Positions 44,086 through 55,547 of a stretch of 64,000 nucleotides of DNA are shown here, piece after piece (position 1 is the first letter of the stretch; the number at the start of each line of letters is the position of its first letter). Source of the DNA: Sabellastarte sp. h YS-2021 (lineage: Eukaryota; Annelida; Polychaeta; Sabellida; Sabellidae); assembly GCA_964017235.1 (NCBI GenBank), contig OZ024928.1, positions 558,001 to 622,000 of the forward strand. The letters are read 5' to 3'. Position numbers and translations under genes: made by a program. Under the pieces are notes generated by a model that made no database searches, was not told the DNA's origin, and was given only the letters and a program-made list of their open reading frames with translations.

Positions 44086-44280
44086 TTGAAAATTTTAATT
44101 ACTTAAATGTAGCTTTTAATATTAAGCTACAAAGCTTACCATGTGGGACTGAATGCTTTACTGGTTGCCGCGAGGAACTACGACCAACGTCTAAGAAAAA
44201 AAGACATTTATTCTTGGCCGTAGCCTCAGGTTGTCGTCACGTGATCTGCCCCTTTGTAAGCACTTTTCTCGTTGAGATTT
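44086..44280. repeat. Copy B left (3') inverted terminal repeat
   Basis: Complementary to 51425-51585: GTGGGACTGAATGCTTTACT, CCAACGTCTAAGAAAAAAAG, GGTTGTCGTCACGTGATCTG, GTAAGCACTTTTCTCGTTG. Confidence 0.92.
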
Positions 44281-44334
44281 AAACCCATACCCCTCAGCTG
44301 TAATACAGCGGGGAGGCAGGGTGGGACTCTCCTC

Positions 44335-44434
44335 AGTCTCACATGGTAAGCTCGTAGCTTATAAAAGCTACATTTAAGTAATTAAAATGTTCAATTTTAT
44401 TGCGCTACAATAGCTTACCATGTGGGACTGAATG
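44335..44434. repeat. Copy B internal complementary region
   Basis: CACATGGTAAGCTCGTAGCT...TTAAAATGTTCAA (complement of the left tip) followed by TTTTATTGCGCTACAATAGC...ATGTGGGACTGAATGC (complement of the right tip). Confidence 0.9.
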
Positions 44435-44827
44435 CTGAATCCAACCGTCCGGAGGAGGGATTACCGCTGAGACTGGCAGATAAGTCTTTTTTTTTTAGAA
44501 TTTTGATAATAATAGTAGAATGAAAGATCGAAAGTACCAGTCTGAGTCCCGTCTACAGGGCCCCAATCCCGAAGACCGGGCCTGTAGAAGCCAAAAACCT
44601 GAATGAATGACAGTGTTAAAAAGCTGTCAGGGTGTTTGACGAGAAGAAGATGTGTACCCTAGATACACAGACGGGGTCAGTCCCAAGGACGATCATGGAA
44701 GAACCTGAGCTTAAGGCTCGGGAAATGAGTAAAATGACAACCTTCAGGTCCTTAATAATGTACAATTATAATGATTTAAAGATTAGATAGACCTTACCAT
44801 ATACACCCTGATGAGGTAGACTTATAC

Positions 44828-46752
44828 CTAGACCCTGGGCTTAGACTCCTGAAGACTTGGTTGTAGCGGATGTGCCCCCCCCCCCCCCTTCTTTTCTTTC
44901 CGAGGATGACTGGACTGAGGAGAAGGGTCTGGGACCTGTTGAGCCACTACTACTGGTCCCAGATACAGATTGTTGTCATTGTCCGACCAAGTAAGATCTT
45001 TTAGATAAAAATTGGTAAAAGTGTTGTGAGCTTTAAAGTGACAAGCTTGCATGATCTGGTTCACCGATACCCCACCGTAAAACGCGTTAGAGGCTGTGAA
45101 GGCCTGAATGTCATGTGCCTTGACTTGGACTAAATCCAAGGTTTGCTGGTCTGCTTGTTTATAACAAAGTAGGATGGTTTGTTTCAACCAAGAAGAGAGA
45201 GCAGCGGGTCTGATGTCTGAGGTATGTCCTTTCTTGAAGGAGATGAAAAGGAGGAACCGGGAACCTCTTTGGTCCTTTTGGTCTTTGGTTCGGTCCAGAT
45301 AGTACCTCAGGGCCCGCACAGGACACAGGGTCCTGTCTTCTTTGAATTGTCTATCCACAATGGTAGTCAAAGCAGGAATAGTCACCGGAGACACACTTTG
45401 AGAACCTTCTCTTGCTAGTTGGTTTTTGGCTATGAAGTCAGAAGAAGGGAACAAGGAGAAGTTTTCCCATTGGCCTAGATTAGATACTTTGTTTGCGACC
45501 CAGGCATGGATTTCGCTGCCGTGCTTGCCGGAGGCCAAAGCTAGCAAGAAAGCAGTTTTGAGAGTGAGATTTTGAGGTCTGTGTCTTTCATAGGCTCAAA
45601 GGGTGCTTTTGTGAGCTCATTGAGAACAACCGAAAGGTTCCACTTGGGAAGATTTCTGGAACTTTTGGGGCGATCCCTGTGGAAAATGGAGAGCAACCTA
45701 TGAGGGTCCTCATTATGAGCAATATGTTGGCCCAATGGGCCCAAGGTGTCAACAATGGCAGTCCTGTAACCATCAATGGTGGAGGGGCGCCTGTTTAGGT
45801 CTTGGTACAGATACATGAAGAAATCTGAGATTTGTTTCACAGATGGAGTGGAGAAATCCACCGAATTTTCTCTGCACCATTTTTCAAATAGAGCCCACTT
45901 TGATTTGTAGATGGTCCTTGTTGATGACCACTGAGGTGCAGCAATTCTCTCTGCCACTTCCACAGAGAAGCCTTGTTCTTGGAGCTGTCCACTCCTAGAC
46001 ACCAGGCGTGGAGGTTGAGGTGCTGCAGGTTCCTGTGGAACACGCAGTTGTGGGACTGCTTGAGGAGTGTTGTCGACACCGGGAGTTGTAGTGGGATCTC
46101 TGTTGAGAGCTGCACTAGGTCCCAAAACCAGGGCATCCCTGGCCAGCCTGGGGCTATTAGTATGATCAGACAATTGCATTGTCTGATTTTTTGGATCACC
46201 CTGTGAAGGAGAGCTGTTGGAGGGTAAGCATAGGCAGTGAGACCCGTCCAATCTATGTTTAGAGCATCTATGTCCCAGGCCTTCGGGTCTGGGATAGGAG
46301 AAACGTACAGTGGAAGCTTGTGGTTCAAATGAGTGGCAAATAGGTCCATGTGGGGAGTGAACCACTTTTGGGAGATCTGTTTGAACACCTGTGGATGTAG
46401 TGACCATTCGGTCGATTGTACCTGATTCGACCTGGAAAGTAGGTCGCCCATCACATTCAGGCACCCTGGAATGTGTCTGGCTTTCAATGTGATGTGAGAA
46501 TGATGGCACCAGGTCATGATTCTCCAAAGGAGTGCACACATCTCCGCTGAGTGTGTTCCCCCTTGTTTGTTTATGTAAGCAACCACATTTGAGTTGTCCG
46601 TTGCAACTAGCACTGTTTGGTCCTGGCACTGGTCTTTGAAGTGTCTCAGGGCCAGAAAGACAGCTTTCAATTCTAGGACGTTTATGTGAAGGCCTTTTTC
46701 CTGGGGAGACCACAGACCTTGGGTAGAACTTTGTTCTAAGTGAGCGCCCCAA
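44828..46752 (-). pseudogene. Copy B tyrosine recombinase ORF
   Basis: The N-terminal and middle parts lie in 46752-45541, overlapping RT-RNase H in another frame. A one-base deletion near 45572 (relative to copy A) moves the core to 45547-44828. Core motifs: LALASGKHGSEIHAW, where copy A has KRRSE, so the first catalytic Arg is Gly; VKAHDIQAFTAS, where His-x-x-Arg is His-x-x-Gln; CHFKAHNTFTNFYLKD keeps the Tyr. Two catalytic arginines are therefore lost. The tail includes a purine tract (44874-44905). Confidence 0.88.
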
Positions 46753-48040
46753 CCTTCATTTGAGGTGTCTGTAAAGAGTTGGATACTGTGGTCTTTGGGA
46801 TGAAGGTCTGAGCCTTTCATCACGTTTGCAGGGTTCTGCCACCAGTCTAGGTGTGCAGAGATGGCTTCTGTCCAAGGAAGGAGGCTGTCCAGTGGTTGAG
46901 GAAATTTCCAGTGCTCCTTGAGGTGAAACTGAAAGGGCCTCATGTGAAGTTGTCCCTCCGGGACCATTTTCTCTGTTGAGGCTAGCAACCCAATTAGAGA
47001 CATCAAACATCTTGCAGTCAAAACATGTTTTGACTTGAGTTGTAGGATAAAATCCTGAAGTTTGAGCCATCTCTCTTGAGTGGGTTTTACAAGGGCTGAA
47101 TCTAGGTGGTACTCGTAACCCACGAACGAAAACACCTGAGTGAGATTCAGTTCTGATTTTTGTTGATTGATGATCCATCCCAAGGACTGGGTTAGATCTA
47201 CTACTGCCTGAGTGTTCACTAGGGCTTCCTCCCGGGATTGAGACCTGATCAGCCAGTCATCCAGGTATTGGTGGAGTCTGAGCCCTTTGGAGAGGGCCAT
47301 GGGCTTCACCTCCTTTACGATCATGGTAAAGACCTGGGGGGCTGTAGTCCGAAAGGTAGGGAGGTGAACTGGAACACCTGAGACCTGTGGCAAAATCTTA
47401 GGTATTTCCCTGAGTGAGGATGGATGGGGATGTGAAGGTAAGCATCCGATAGATCTATCGACGATACCCATTCCCCTGCAATCAGGGAGGTCCTGATGGA
47501 CTCTGGAGTTTCCATCTTGAACTTCTCTACGTGTAGAAAAGTGTTGAGCCTGCTTAGGTCTATTACTGGCCTCCACCTTTGGTGAGGCTTGGGTACTAGA
47601 AACAGGCGACTGTAAAACCCGAGAGATTTTACATTTTCTACCCTTTTGATAGCGTTCTTTGACAGCAGAGACTGGATGCAATTGGCTAAGGCTTGGTCTT
47701 TTGGAAGGGCCTTGTATTCTGATATTATCAGAGGAAATCTGACCAAGTTTGGTTTTGAGAGGAATGGCAGAACGTAGCCATTGGTGATAATGTTTAACAC
47801 GTTGGATGAACAATTGTTTGCTTGCCAGTCTCTGCTGAAAGAACGGAGGCGACCTCCTACTGGTGGACTGTTTGAGGCTTTGAAGGAGTCATTGGGAAGG
47901 GGGTTTTCCACGCCCTCTTCCCCTATTGTGGGGTCGAAAACAACCCCTGGAGCCTCTGAAGTTTTGTTTTCCCCTGTTGGAAGAAAACGATTGGTTACTG
48001 CTTTGTGAGGTGTAGGAGCCTCTTTTCTTGTGGGGACCAC
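45837..48040 (-). pseudogene. Copy B reverse transcriptase-RNase H
   Basis: RT blocks are RLFLVPKPHQRWRPVIDLSR, SSIDLSDAYLHIPIHPHS and FTSLPFGL in 48040-47321. A frame change at about 47345 (bases missing versus copy A) leads to TAPQVFTMIVKEV, HQYLDDWL and the rest in 47330-45837. RNase H residues are present: LFTDTSNEGWGAHL, LELKAVFLAL, ATDNSNVVAYIN, MGDLLSR. The downstream DIRS-specific domain ends ISPLHL. Apart from the one frameshift, this is the best preserved RT-RNase H of the window. Confidence 0.9.
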
Positions 48041-50025
48041 GAAAGGGCTTATTCTGGTAGGGTCTGAATCCCTGAGAATCTTTTGAGGTGCCTTTTTTAA
48101 GAAGGAAGTCCTCGCCTTCCTTTAGCAACTGTGATTTAAACAAGGAAGGCGGCCAGAAGGACGCATTCCTGAGTTCTTGGCGCCTGGTTTCTCCTAAGTG
48201 GGGTTGTAACAGAGTCATTTCGGCTTCGCGCCTAAGCAAGCCAAGAATGCCCATTGAGTACAATTCTCTCTGGAGAATATGGGCCAGGGATTTACTAAGG
48301 CAAGTTAAGGCCCTGTGTTGGATTAGGACGGTCTTATTCCACAAATCCAAATATTTACAGGCTTCCTCATGTCCACGTTTCGCTGCTTTTTCAGGGTCGG
48401 CACCTTTCCTGATCTGAGACTTGACCTTTTTGGAGGTCGCTTTCAAGCTATGCTGACACCTCTCCAGAGTGGCATTACAGGAGGAAGAAGTTTTGGCAAA
48501 AGTAGTAGCGAAATTGAGAGTGGAAATATTCTGTTTTGCCTGATGTTCCAATTCTTTAAGAATTGGCATAGGGACCTTGCCCATAGGAGCCCCAGATGGT
48601 TTAGGAGAAATACAAATCTTGGCAAAGTCTGTGTTCAGCTCTTGTATTTTGTCCTCAAAACAAGGCTGGCCTACCTTGTACCACTTGGCAGTGGAGGGAG
48701 GTGGTTTGATGTACTTACCCTCACGTAAATTTGCTGCCTGGAAGTCCTGATCAAACTTATTAAAGGCATCCTTGATAACTGAATTGAGAGGCAACATGGA
48801 GGAAGGACCTCTTGGCCTAAGTTCTTGCCTGCCTTTCTCATCATCAAGGCCCATGACCGCTGTTGAAGATCTAGGTAAGGATTCCCTAGGATCTGGAAGT
48901 TTTAGGATGCGTCGGAATGTCTCCACCTCCTCGGCATATTGGGATGGGATGTCAGACAAGGCTACTTCCCTGTAATAAGGAGGGTCAGGGTCATGTTGGG
49001 GGTGGTCCTGATCAGAGTAAGACTTCCCAGAGGGCTTAGGGGACCTATGCCTATGTTCAGGGGACTGATCCTCCTCTGAAGATGAGGGTAAAAATCTGGC
49101 CCTCGACTTGTGTTTTGATTTATCAGAGTGCTTTTTGGGCCTACTAGGGGCTGGCTGAGGGTCAACAGAATAATCCGAGTAGTGATCTGAGGCAGAGCTC
49201 GGATCCACAACATGATACCTAAAAGAGTGTGTAGATTTTTTAGGTTTGGTCGAGGCAACCTTTGAGGGCTCCTCGCCAGAACTACGGACCCGAGTCATCT
49301 TCGAGGCGACTGGAATACGAGTCGAGGCGAGGCGGAAGCTCTGGGCCATACTCGACCTCCATAGACTCGAGAGCACTACTGGACTGTGAGGGTTTGGCTA
49401 GATCTTTGGAGGGAGCATTCGTTTTTGAAGCAGAAGAAGAGGTCTGATCCACCTCTCCTTGCTTTTGTAAAGATTTCTGAAAATTTTCACAAAGACTATT
49501 GAACGCCTCCAACATACTGGCCTGAAAAGCCCCCATTTTCTGATCCATTTGTATGTCAAAGCGAGAAGACAAAGATTTCTCGAGATTAGCTTGTACTTTT
49601 TGTTGTAAAGCCGTACCTGCTGTAGGCGGGATAGTACGAGCTGGAGTTCGTAGTGATAACGCCTCGAATGAAAGAGGTTGAGGACGAGGTGGGGATGTGA
49701 AGAGACGATTCGCAGCAACTTCTAACTCTGCTTGCGAGCCTCCATAAGATTCCGAAGAATTGTCACCCAATAGTTCAGAATGTATGTCTTCTGCTTTATT
49801 TTTATCAGATTTCTTAGAGTAGCGTTTCCTGTGGGTGATTTTTGCTAGTTGTTCTTCAGTGAAAGACGAGCAAATGGTACAGGGAGACAATAGAGTGACA
49901 CACGGATCGTCGCCTTTACCTGCCTCTCTGCAGGTAGGGCAGTAGTTGTGATGATCAAATGGGTGGCAGAAATGGTTACATTTTGCTGCACGAGGTTTGT
50001 CTTTGTTAGACTGGTGAGAAGACAT
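47889..50025 (-). pseudogene. Copy B gag (ORF1)
   Basis: ATG at 50025 (MSSHQSNKDKPRA). The N-terminal cluster is KCNHFCH, DHHNYCPTCREAGKGDD, PCVTLLSPCTIC. The first frame ends at 49282. The rest (49376-47889, 495 residues) continues in another frame, so one frameshift lies in the 49282-49376 overlap. The middle is Ser/His/Pro-rich, and the conserved back half has FAKICISPKPSGAP and LERCQHSLKATSKKVKS. A Gly/Arg/Asn-rich basic tail overlaps the RT start. It presumably forms the RNP shell for element RNA. Confidence 0.87.
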
Positions 50026-50213
50026 GTTTTAATGCAATAAAAAGAACGCGAGTAAATCCTCGACTAAAATACTCGCAGAAGAAAGCCAGTCGAGGCGAGC
50101 TCACAAAACTCAAAATAAGGACAAATTACAAAAGCGGAAGTGCTGAAAATTGGCCAGAATGTGCTTTATACAATAATAAATGAAATACATAAAAAGGGAC
50201 GTGTAACGATAAA

Positions 50214-51366
50214 ATAGCATCAGAGATGCCCGTACCCCACAGCCTTGGGAAATATTTTCAACACCATGAGATAAAGAAGTACTGTACCAGTACAAACTTC
50301 AGGATACTTTCAGAGCACTGTCAGTTATATAAAGGTCCAAACAATGTTTAAATGGAGAAATAATGTTTAAAAGAAAGATAATGCGTATAAAGATGAAGTA
50401 TTAAAACAAGATAATTCAATGACAAGATGACAGCATTAATCAGTAAACTAAAATTCAACACTCTTTATATACATCTGCATTTCCGAATTATGGTTTAGAT
50501 GGTTTGAATATTACCATGCATACAGAAGTGGTAATACATTTAATGAATGCTTATGTGTGGTGTTGGAGTAAAATCTGCGGCTCACTTGATGAAATTCTAT
50601 CTCTTACAATGGGAAGTTATGAAAGTAAAATTCTTAATAAATTCTAATATGACTTTTGCTTGATCTGCATCAAAAGACAGACCCAAAGGTGCAACAAGAT
50701 TTTAAATGTCAAGGTCACTACGGCAAGGTAAAAGGTCAAATTAAGGTCACACCATGATAATACACACCTATAGCCAATAACCAATGTCCCTACCAAGTAT
50801 CAACTTCCTACACCTTACGGTTTCCGAGATACAGCCCTGACGATTTTATAGGTCAAGGTCACTATGGCAAGGTCAAAGGTCAAATCAAGGTCACACCATG
50901 ATGCTGCACACCTACACTCCCTAGCCAATGTCTCTACCAAATATCAACTTCCTGCACCTAACAGTTTCCGAGATAAAGCCCGGACAACATTTTATAGGTC
51001 AAGGTCACTACGGCAAGGTCAAATCAAGGTCAGACCATGATGTTGCACACCTACACCCCATAACCAATATCCCTACCAAGTATCCACTTCCTACACCTTA
51101 CAGTTTCCGAGATATAGCCCGGACAAGATTTTCAAACTCAAGGTCACTACGGCAAGGTCAAAGGTCAAATCAAGGTCAGACCATGACGTTGCACAGCTAC
51201 ACCCCCTAACCAATGTCCCTACCAAGTATCAACTTCCTACACCTTACGGTTTCTGAAATACAGCCCGGACAAACTATTTCCCGCCGCCCGCCCAGCCGCC
51301 CGCCCGACCATCCGGACACCATGGGTGAAAACAATACCCCAACAGCCATTAAGGGCTGTGGGGTAA
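50214..51366. repeat. AGGTCA-rich dispersed repeat, copy 5 (insertion in DIRS B)
   Basis: Comparison with DIRS fragment D (1030-1090) shows this block is absent there, so its borders are about 50214 and 51366. It begins AATAGCATCAGAGATGCC (a short hairpin GCATC-AGA-GATGC). It has an AT-rich part (50330-50680) and four tandem units, and ends in a hairpin CCCCAACAGCC-ATTAA-GGGCTGTGGGG. TAAAA lies at both edges. Perfect AGGTCA-A-AGGTCA sequences lie at 50870-50882 and 51155-51167. Confidence 0.9.
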
Positions 51367-51424
51367 AAACTGCACTGAGATATAGCTAGAAAACGGCAGT
51401 AAATACTTCCCAAAGACTGTAAAA

Positions 51425-51595
51425 TGGCAGCGACCAACAAGAAAAGTGCTTACAAAGGGGCAGATCACGTGACGACAACCTGAGGCTACGGCCAAGAATA
51501 ACTGTCTTTTTTTCTTAGACGTCTGTTGTAGTTCCTCGCGGCAACCAGTAAAGCATTCAGTCCCACATGGTAAGCTATTGTAGCGCAATAAAATT
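51425..51595. repeat. Copy B right (5') inverted terminal repeat
   Basis: Inverse of 44150-44280, ending GTAAGCTATTGTAGCGCAAT, AAAATT. It is immediately followed by the type-2 terminus of copy C. Confidence 0.92.
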
Positions 51596-51854
51596 ATTAT
51601 TTAGTATTTTATAAGTTAATACCCTATCCAATGGACAATTGCTTTACCGGTCGGCGCGACCGGTCCTGCCAAACGCCAGAAAAAGACGTCCTGTATATAA
51701 TACCGGCAGGACCGGTCAGAAGAGTGTATTTGCCAGGTGGCACATCGTACTTACTTCCTGTCTAGACAGCGTGACATCATAGCATCTTTTTCATGTCTAA
51801 TCCTTGTAATACCCCTAGTAAGCTGGTAGTGGGGCCGGTTGGGTGGGCCTTGCC

Positions 51855-51955
51855 TGTCCATTGGATAGGGTATTAACTTATAAAAATTTAATTTACTTAT
51901 TAAATTTGCAATTTTATCGCGTTAATACATTCTATCCAATGGACAATTGCTGAAT
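51855..51955. repeat. Copy C internal complementary region
   Basis: Complement of the left terminus (CCATTGGATAGGGTATTAAC, TTATAAAAATTTAATTTAC, TTATTAAATTTG) followed by the complement of a right terminus (TCGCGTTAATACATTCTATC, CAATGGACAATTGCTG). It predicts 30 more bases of left terminus than are found next to 51607. Confidence 0.87.
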
Positions 51956-52329
51956 AACTACCGCTTGGAAGGCAGGTAAGCTGCTATGGACTGTAGTGAA
52001 CTCATAACAAAATAAAAATGAACAGGCCCATTTGACCTAGGGTCATAGAACCCTGTAAGGTCAAGGTCGGTTACCAACTAACCTGTTAACCGGAAGTCTA
52101 CCGACGTTGCCCCCCCCCTTTTTCTTTCCTCAGGAGGGTTCTGAGAGAAGGAAAGAGATAGAGAGAGAGGGGCTGAGATCAGTCCCATGAAGTAAACTTC
52201 CCTAGGGAAGCAAGTCACAGTTTTTTTTTTTTTGGTTTTTTTTATATTTTGTACATATTTACATTATGTACATCTTAACATATTTACAGTATGTACATAT
52301 TTACATGACATTTATATATACACATCTCC

Positions 52330-54588
52330 TCATTTCTGGGCCTGGTGGTGCACCTGTTGGGCAGCCACAACAGGCCCTAGATAGAAAAGCTCTGAGTCAG
52401 CCCAGGCAACATCCTTCAAGTAAAACTGAGTGAAGGTGTTATGAGATTTCCAGTGGCAGGCTGACAAAATCTGCTCTAAGGAGACTCCTGACTGGAAAGC
52501 CTTAGAGGCAGCAAAGGCCCTGACATCGTGGGCTTTAACCTGATGCAAGGTGAGGGCCTCCTGGTCAGAGAGCTCATAGCATAGGATCACAGTCTGTTTG
52601 ATCCATGAGGAGATGGTGGCAGGAGAGATGTCTTTGTCAAAACCTTTCTTGAAGGAGACAAAGACCAGCTCCTTATTCTGCCTAAGGTCTGAGGTCCTGT
52701 CTAAGTAGTAGCGCAGGGCTCTAACTGAATATAGGGACCTGTCACCTTTGAGTGACTAATCCAGAGAAGGGGCCAGGGCTGGTAAGACCACTGGGGCCAC
52801 ACTATCTGGACCCTCCTTAGCCAGCTGATTCTTGGATAGAAAGCTAGGTGAAGGGTACAAGGACACCTTAGACCAGTCTGACTGGTGTCTGATGTTCTTA
52901 TGTAGCCAAGCATGGATCTCACTCATGTGTTTACCAGAACCCAAGGCCATCAGAAAAACAGTCTTGAAGGTCGAGTGTTTCAAGGAGGCCTCCTTCAGGG
53001 GTTCCAATGGAGCCTTTGTCAACTGGTGCAGCACCAGAGAGAGGTTCCAGGAGGGGATGCCCCTCCTGCCCTTGGGTCTGTCTCTATGGAAACTATCCAG
53101 GAGACGAGTGAGATTCTCATCTTTGCTGACATTAATGGTGGAATTGCCCAGTTTGTCAGCAATGGCTGATCTGTAGCCATCAATAGTGCCTGGTTGCAAC
53201 TTCTTGTCCTGAAACAAGTGCAGGAGGAAGTCAGCAATAGCTTTCAGAGGTGGTGCCCTGACGTCCACCTGATTACAGAGGCACCACTTTGTAAAAATGG
53301 TCCACTTTGCCTCATAGACAGATCTGGTTGATCTTCTTTGAGGAGCCTCAATTCTTGCTGCCACTGCCTCAGAGAAGCCTTCCTCCTTGATTGCTGAGGC
53401 TCTAGGAGCCAGGCATGTAGGTTCAAATTTGACAGGTTCCTGTGAAGGACCTGGTTGAAAGGCTGAGACACTAAATTGGGTACGTTGGGCAGGCACAGTG
53501 GGATCTGACTGGACATTGCCACTAGATCCCAGAACCAGGGCATGTTGGGCCACCCTGTGGCAATCAGAATAATTCTGTTGCAAGGGTAGTCCTGCAACTT
53601 CTCCACCACTTTGCCCAAGATGGCTGCTGGTGGAAAGGCGTATGGGTCCAGATTTTCCCATGACAGGCTGAGTGCATCGACTGCCCATGCCTGGGGGTCC
53701 GGAACCGGTGACACAAACTGTGGGAGTTTGTTGTTGAATCTGGTGGCAAACAGGTCCACTTATGGCTGGTGCCACCGGGAGCATATAGCTTTGAACATTT
53801 CTGGATGAAGTGACCACTCTGTTTGAATGGTCTGGCCCAGTCTGGATAGCTTGTCTGCTATCACGTTCAGCCGACCGGGGATGTGACGTGCCCTGAGGGT
53901 CACCTGCTTCCTGGTGCACCAGGACAGGATTCTCCACAGTAGGGCACACAGGGAGCCCGATTTCATCCCCTCCTCTTTGTTGATATAGGCAACCACTGTT
54001 GTGTTGTCTGTAGCTATCAATACTGTCTTGTTGCAGCAGAAGCTTTGAAACTCTTTTAGAGCCAGAAAGACTGCTTTTAGCTCTAAGTGATTTATGTGCA
54101 ACTTGCTGTCTGGAAGGGACCAAGTTCCTCTTGTAGTGTGCTCGTCTAAGTGAGCGCCCCACCCTTCTTTTGATGCGTCTGTAAATATTTGCAGAGCATG
54201 TTTTAGAGGGTGTAAAGGTTGACCTGGTAGCACATTGCTTTCCTCCAGCCACCACCTTAGGTGGGGGTGGAGCGACCTGGGGACTGGGATCACCTTGTCT
54301 AGTGATTCTGGGACCCTCCAGTTGTTTTTCAAGTGCCACTGTATGGGCCTCATGTGAAGTCGCCCTAGATGGACTTGTTTTTCTGTTGCTGTGAGAAGGC
54401 CTATGAGGGACATGAACTGTCGGACCGGGCATAACGGACCGGACAGTACAGACTGGATCTTGTCTGTCAAGGCCTGCCAACGCTCTGGTGTGGATCTGAC
54501 CTTGCCCTCTTTCAGATCGAACTGGTACCCTACGAAGTTGAAAACCTGTTTTGGAACCAGTTCTGACTTTTCCTTGTTCACTAGCCAA
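52330..54588 (-). pseudogene. Copy C tyrosine recombinase ORF
   Basis: The open frame 54588-52756 (610 codons) overlaps RT-RNase H for its first 1.2 kb or so. The recombinase proper starts near 53400 (GFSEAVAARIEAPQRRSTRS, AKWTIFTKWCL). The core has MALGSGKHMSEIHAW, with Met where copy A has the catalytic Arg. A TAG near 52756 is followed by the remainder (52590-52330): VKAHDVRAFAAS (His-x-x-Arg kept), CHWKSHNTFTQFYLKD (His and Tyr kept), LGPVVAAQQV. One stop and one lost catalytic Arg make it inactive. Confidence 0.88.
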
Positions 54589-55547
54589 CCTAGATCTTGG
54601 CAGAGAACTACCAAGTTCTGTGTATGTTGGAGACAGGTTTCATGGGACGAGGCTCTCACCAACCAGTCGTCTAGGTACTGGTGGATCCTTATACCCCTCT
54701 GCAATGCCATGAGTTTGACCTCTTTGGCTACCACTGTGAACTCCATGGGAGCTGTGGAGAGGCCAAAGGGTAGGGCTTTGAATTGGTAGGACCGACCCTG
54801 AAGGTGAAAACGCATGTACTTCCAGGACTGGCTGTGAATAGGTATGTGGAAGTATGCGTCTTTGAAGTCTATGGAAGTGACCCACTCCCCTGCCTGTAGG
54901 GAGGTTCTTATTGTCTCTGGGGTCTCCAAAAATAGCCGGTTGTAAAAACTCAGAGAGTTTTGATTTTCTACCGGTTCTACTGCATTTTTGTTCACCAGCT
55001 GATACAGAGCCTCTAAAAGGTTGGCCTGTCTGGTTGGATTATGGTAGTTGCTTATGACAGTTGGTGACCTGGTCAAGTTTGGTCTGAACCGGAAGGGGAG
55101 GGTGTAGCCCTCTCTCAGCGTGGTGACTACTTTTGGACTCGAACCCAAAACTTCCCAACTCTCCCAAAACTTGTGTAACCTTGCCCCTACAGGTTGATTG
55201 GTGACAACAGGTGGGGCATTTGTGACAAGATTTACAGAACTCAAGTGACCTACACAAGAAACATCTTTCACATATTTTATTTCTGTGTACATTTGACAAC
55301 AACTGGGATTTATGCCTTTCCTTTGTGGCAACCCGGTGACAATATGAGCATTAGCAACACAAAAGTCTACATTCAAATTTAAAGTCACTTTCTTGTCCCC
55401 GGCTACAACTGAAGGTGGGTTCAAGTCTGTCGGACCGGTAACACAAACAGAGTTCTTCTGACGGGTCACAGAATGTACACAGTGATTGTCATTTACGTGG
55501 CTTGGAACCCTTAGCCGGCTTCTGGGAGAATGTTGAGGCCTTGCCAC
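53244..55547 (-). pseudogene. Copy C reverse transcriptase-RNase H
   Basis: RT: FYNRLFLETPETIRTSLQAG joins two blocks that are about 34 residues apart in copies A and B, so the VPKP-x-WRPVIDLS-LN segment is deleted in frame. The rest is intact: TSIDFKDAYFHIPI, YQFKALPFGLSTAP, HQYLDDWL. RNase H: IFTDASKEGWGAHL, HINHLELKAVFLAL, ATDNTTVVAYIN, RHIPGRLNVIADKLSR. A single TAA near 53760 precedes VDLFATRFNNKLPQFVSPVP and PNMPWFWDLVAM, ending near 53244. The N-terminus overlaps the end of gag. Confidence 0.9.

Larger units (their letters stand above)
44086..51595 (-). mobile_element. DIRS-like tyrosine-recombinase retrotransposon, copy B
   Basis: Same architecture and subfamily as copy A: ITR, gag, RT-RNase H, YR, ICR, ITR. 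It has an extra 1.15-kb repeat inserted in the 5' leader (50214-51366). The ends are set by the ICR at 44335-44434, which joins the complement of the left terminus to the complement of the right one. All three ORFs carry frameshifts, and two recombinase arginines are replaced. It appears to sit inside the left terminus of copy C. Confidence 0.92.
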
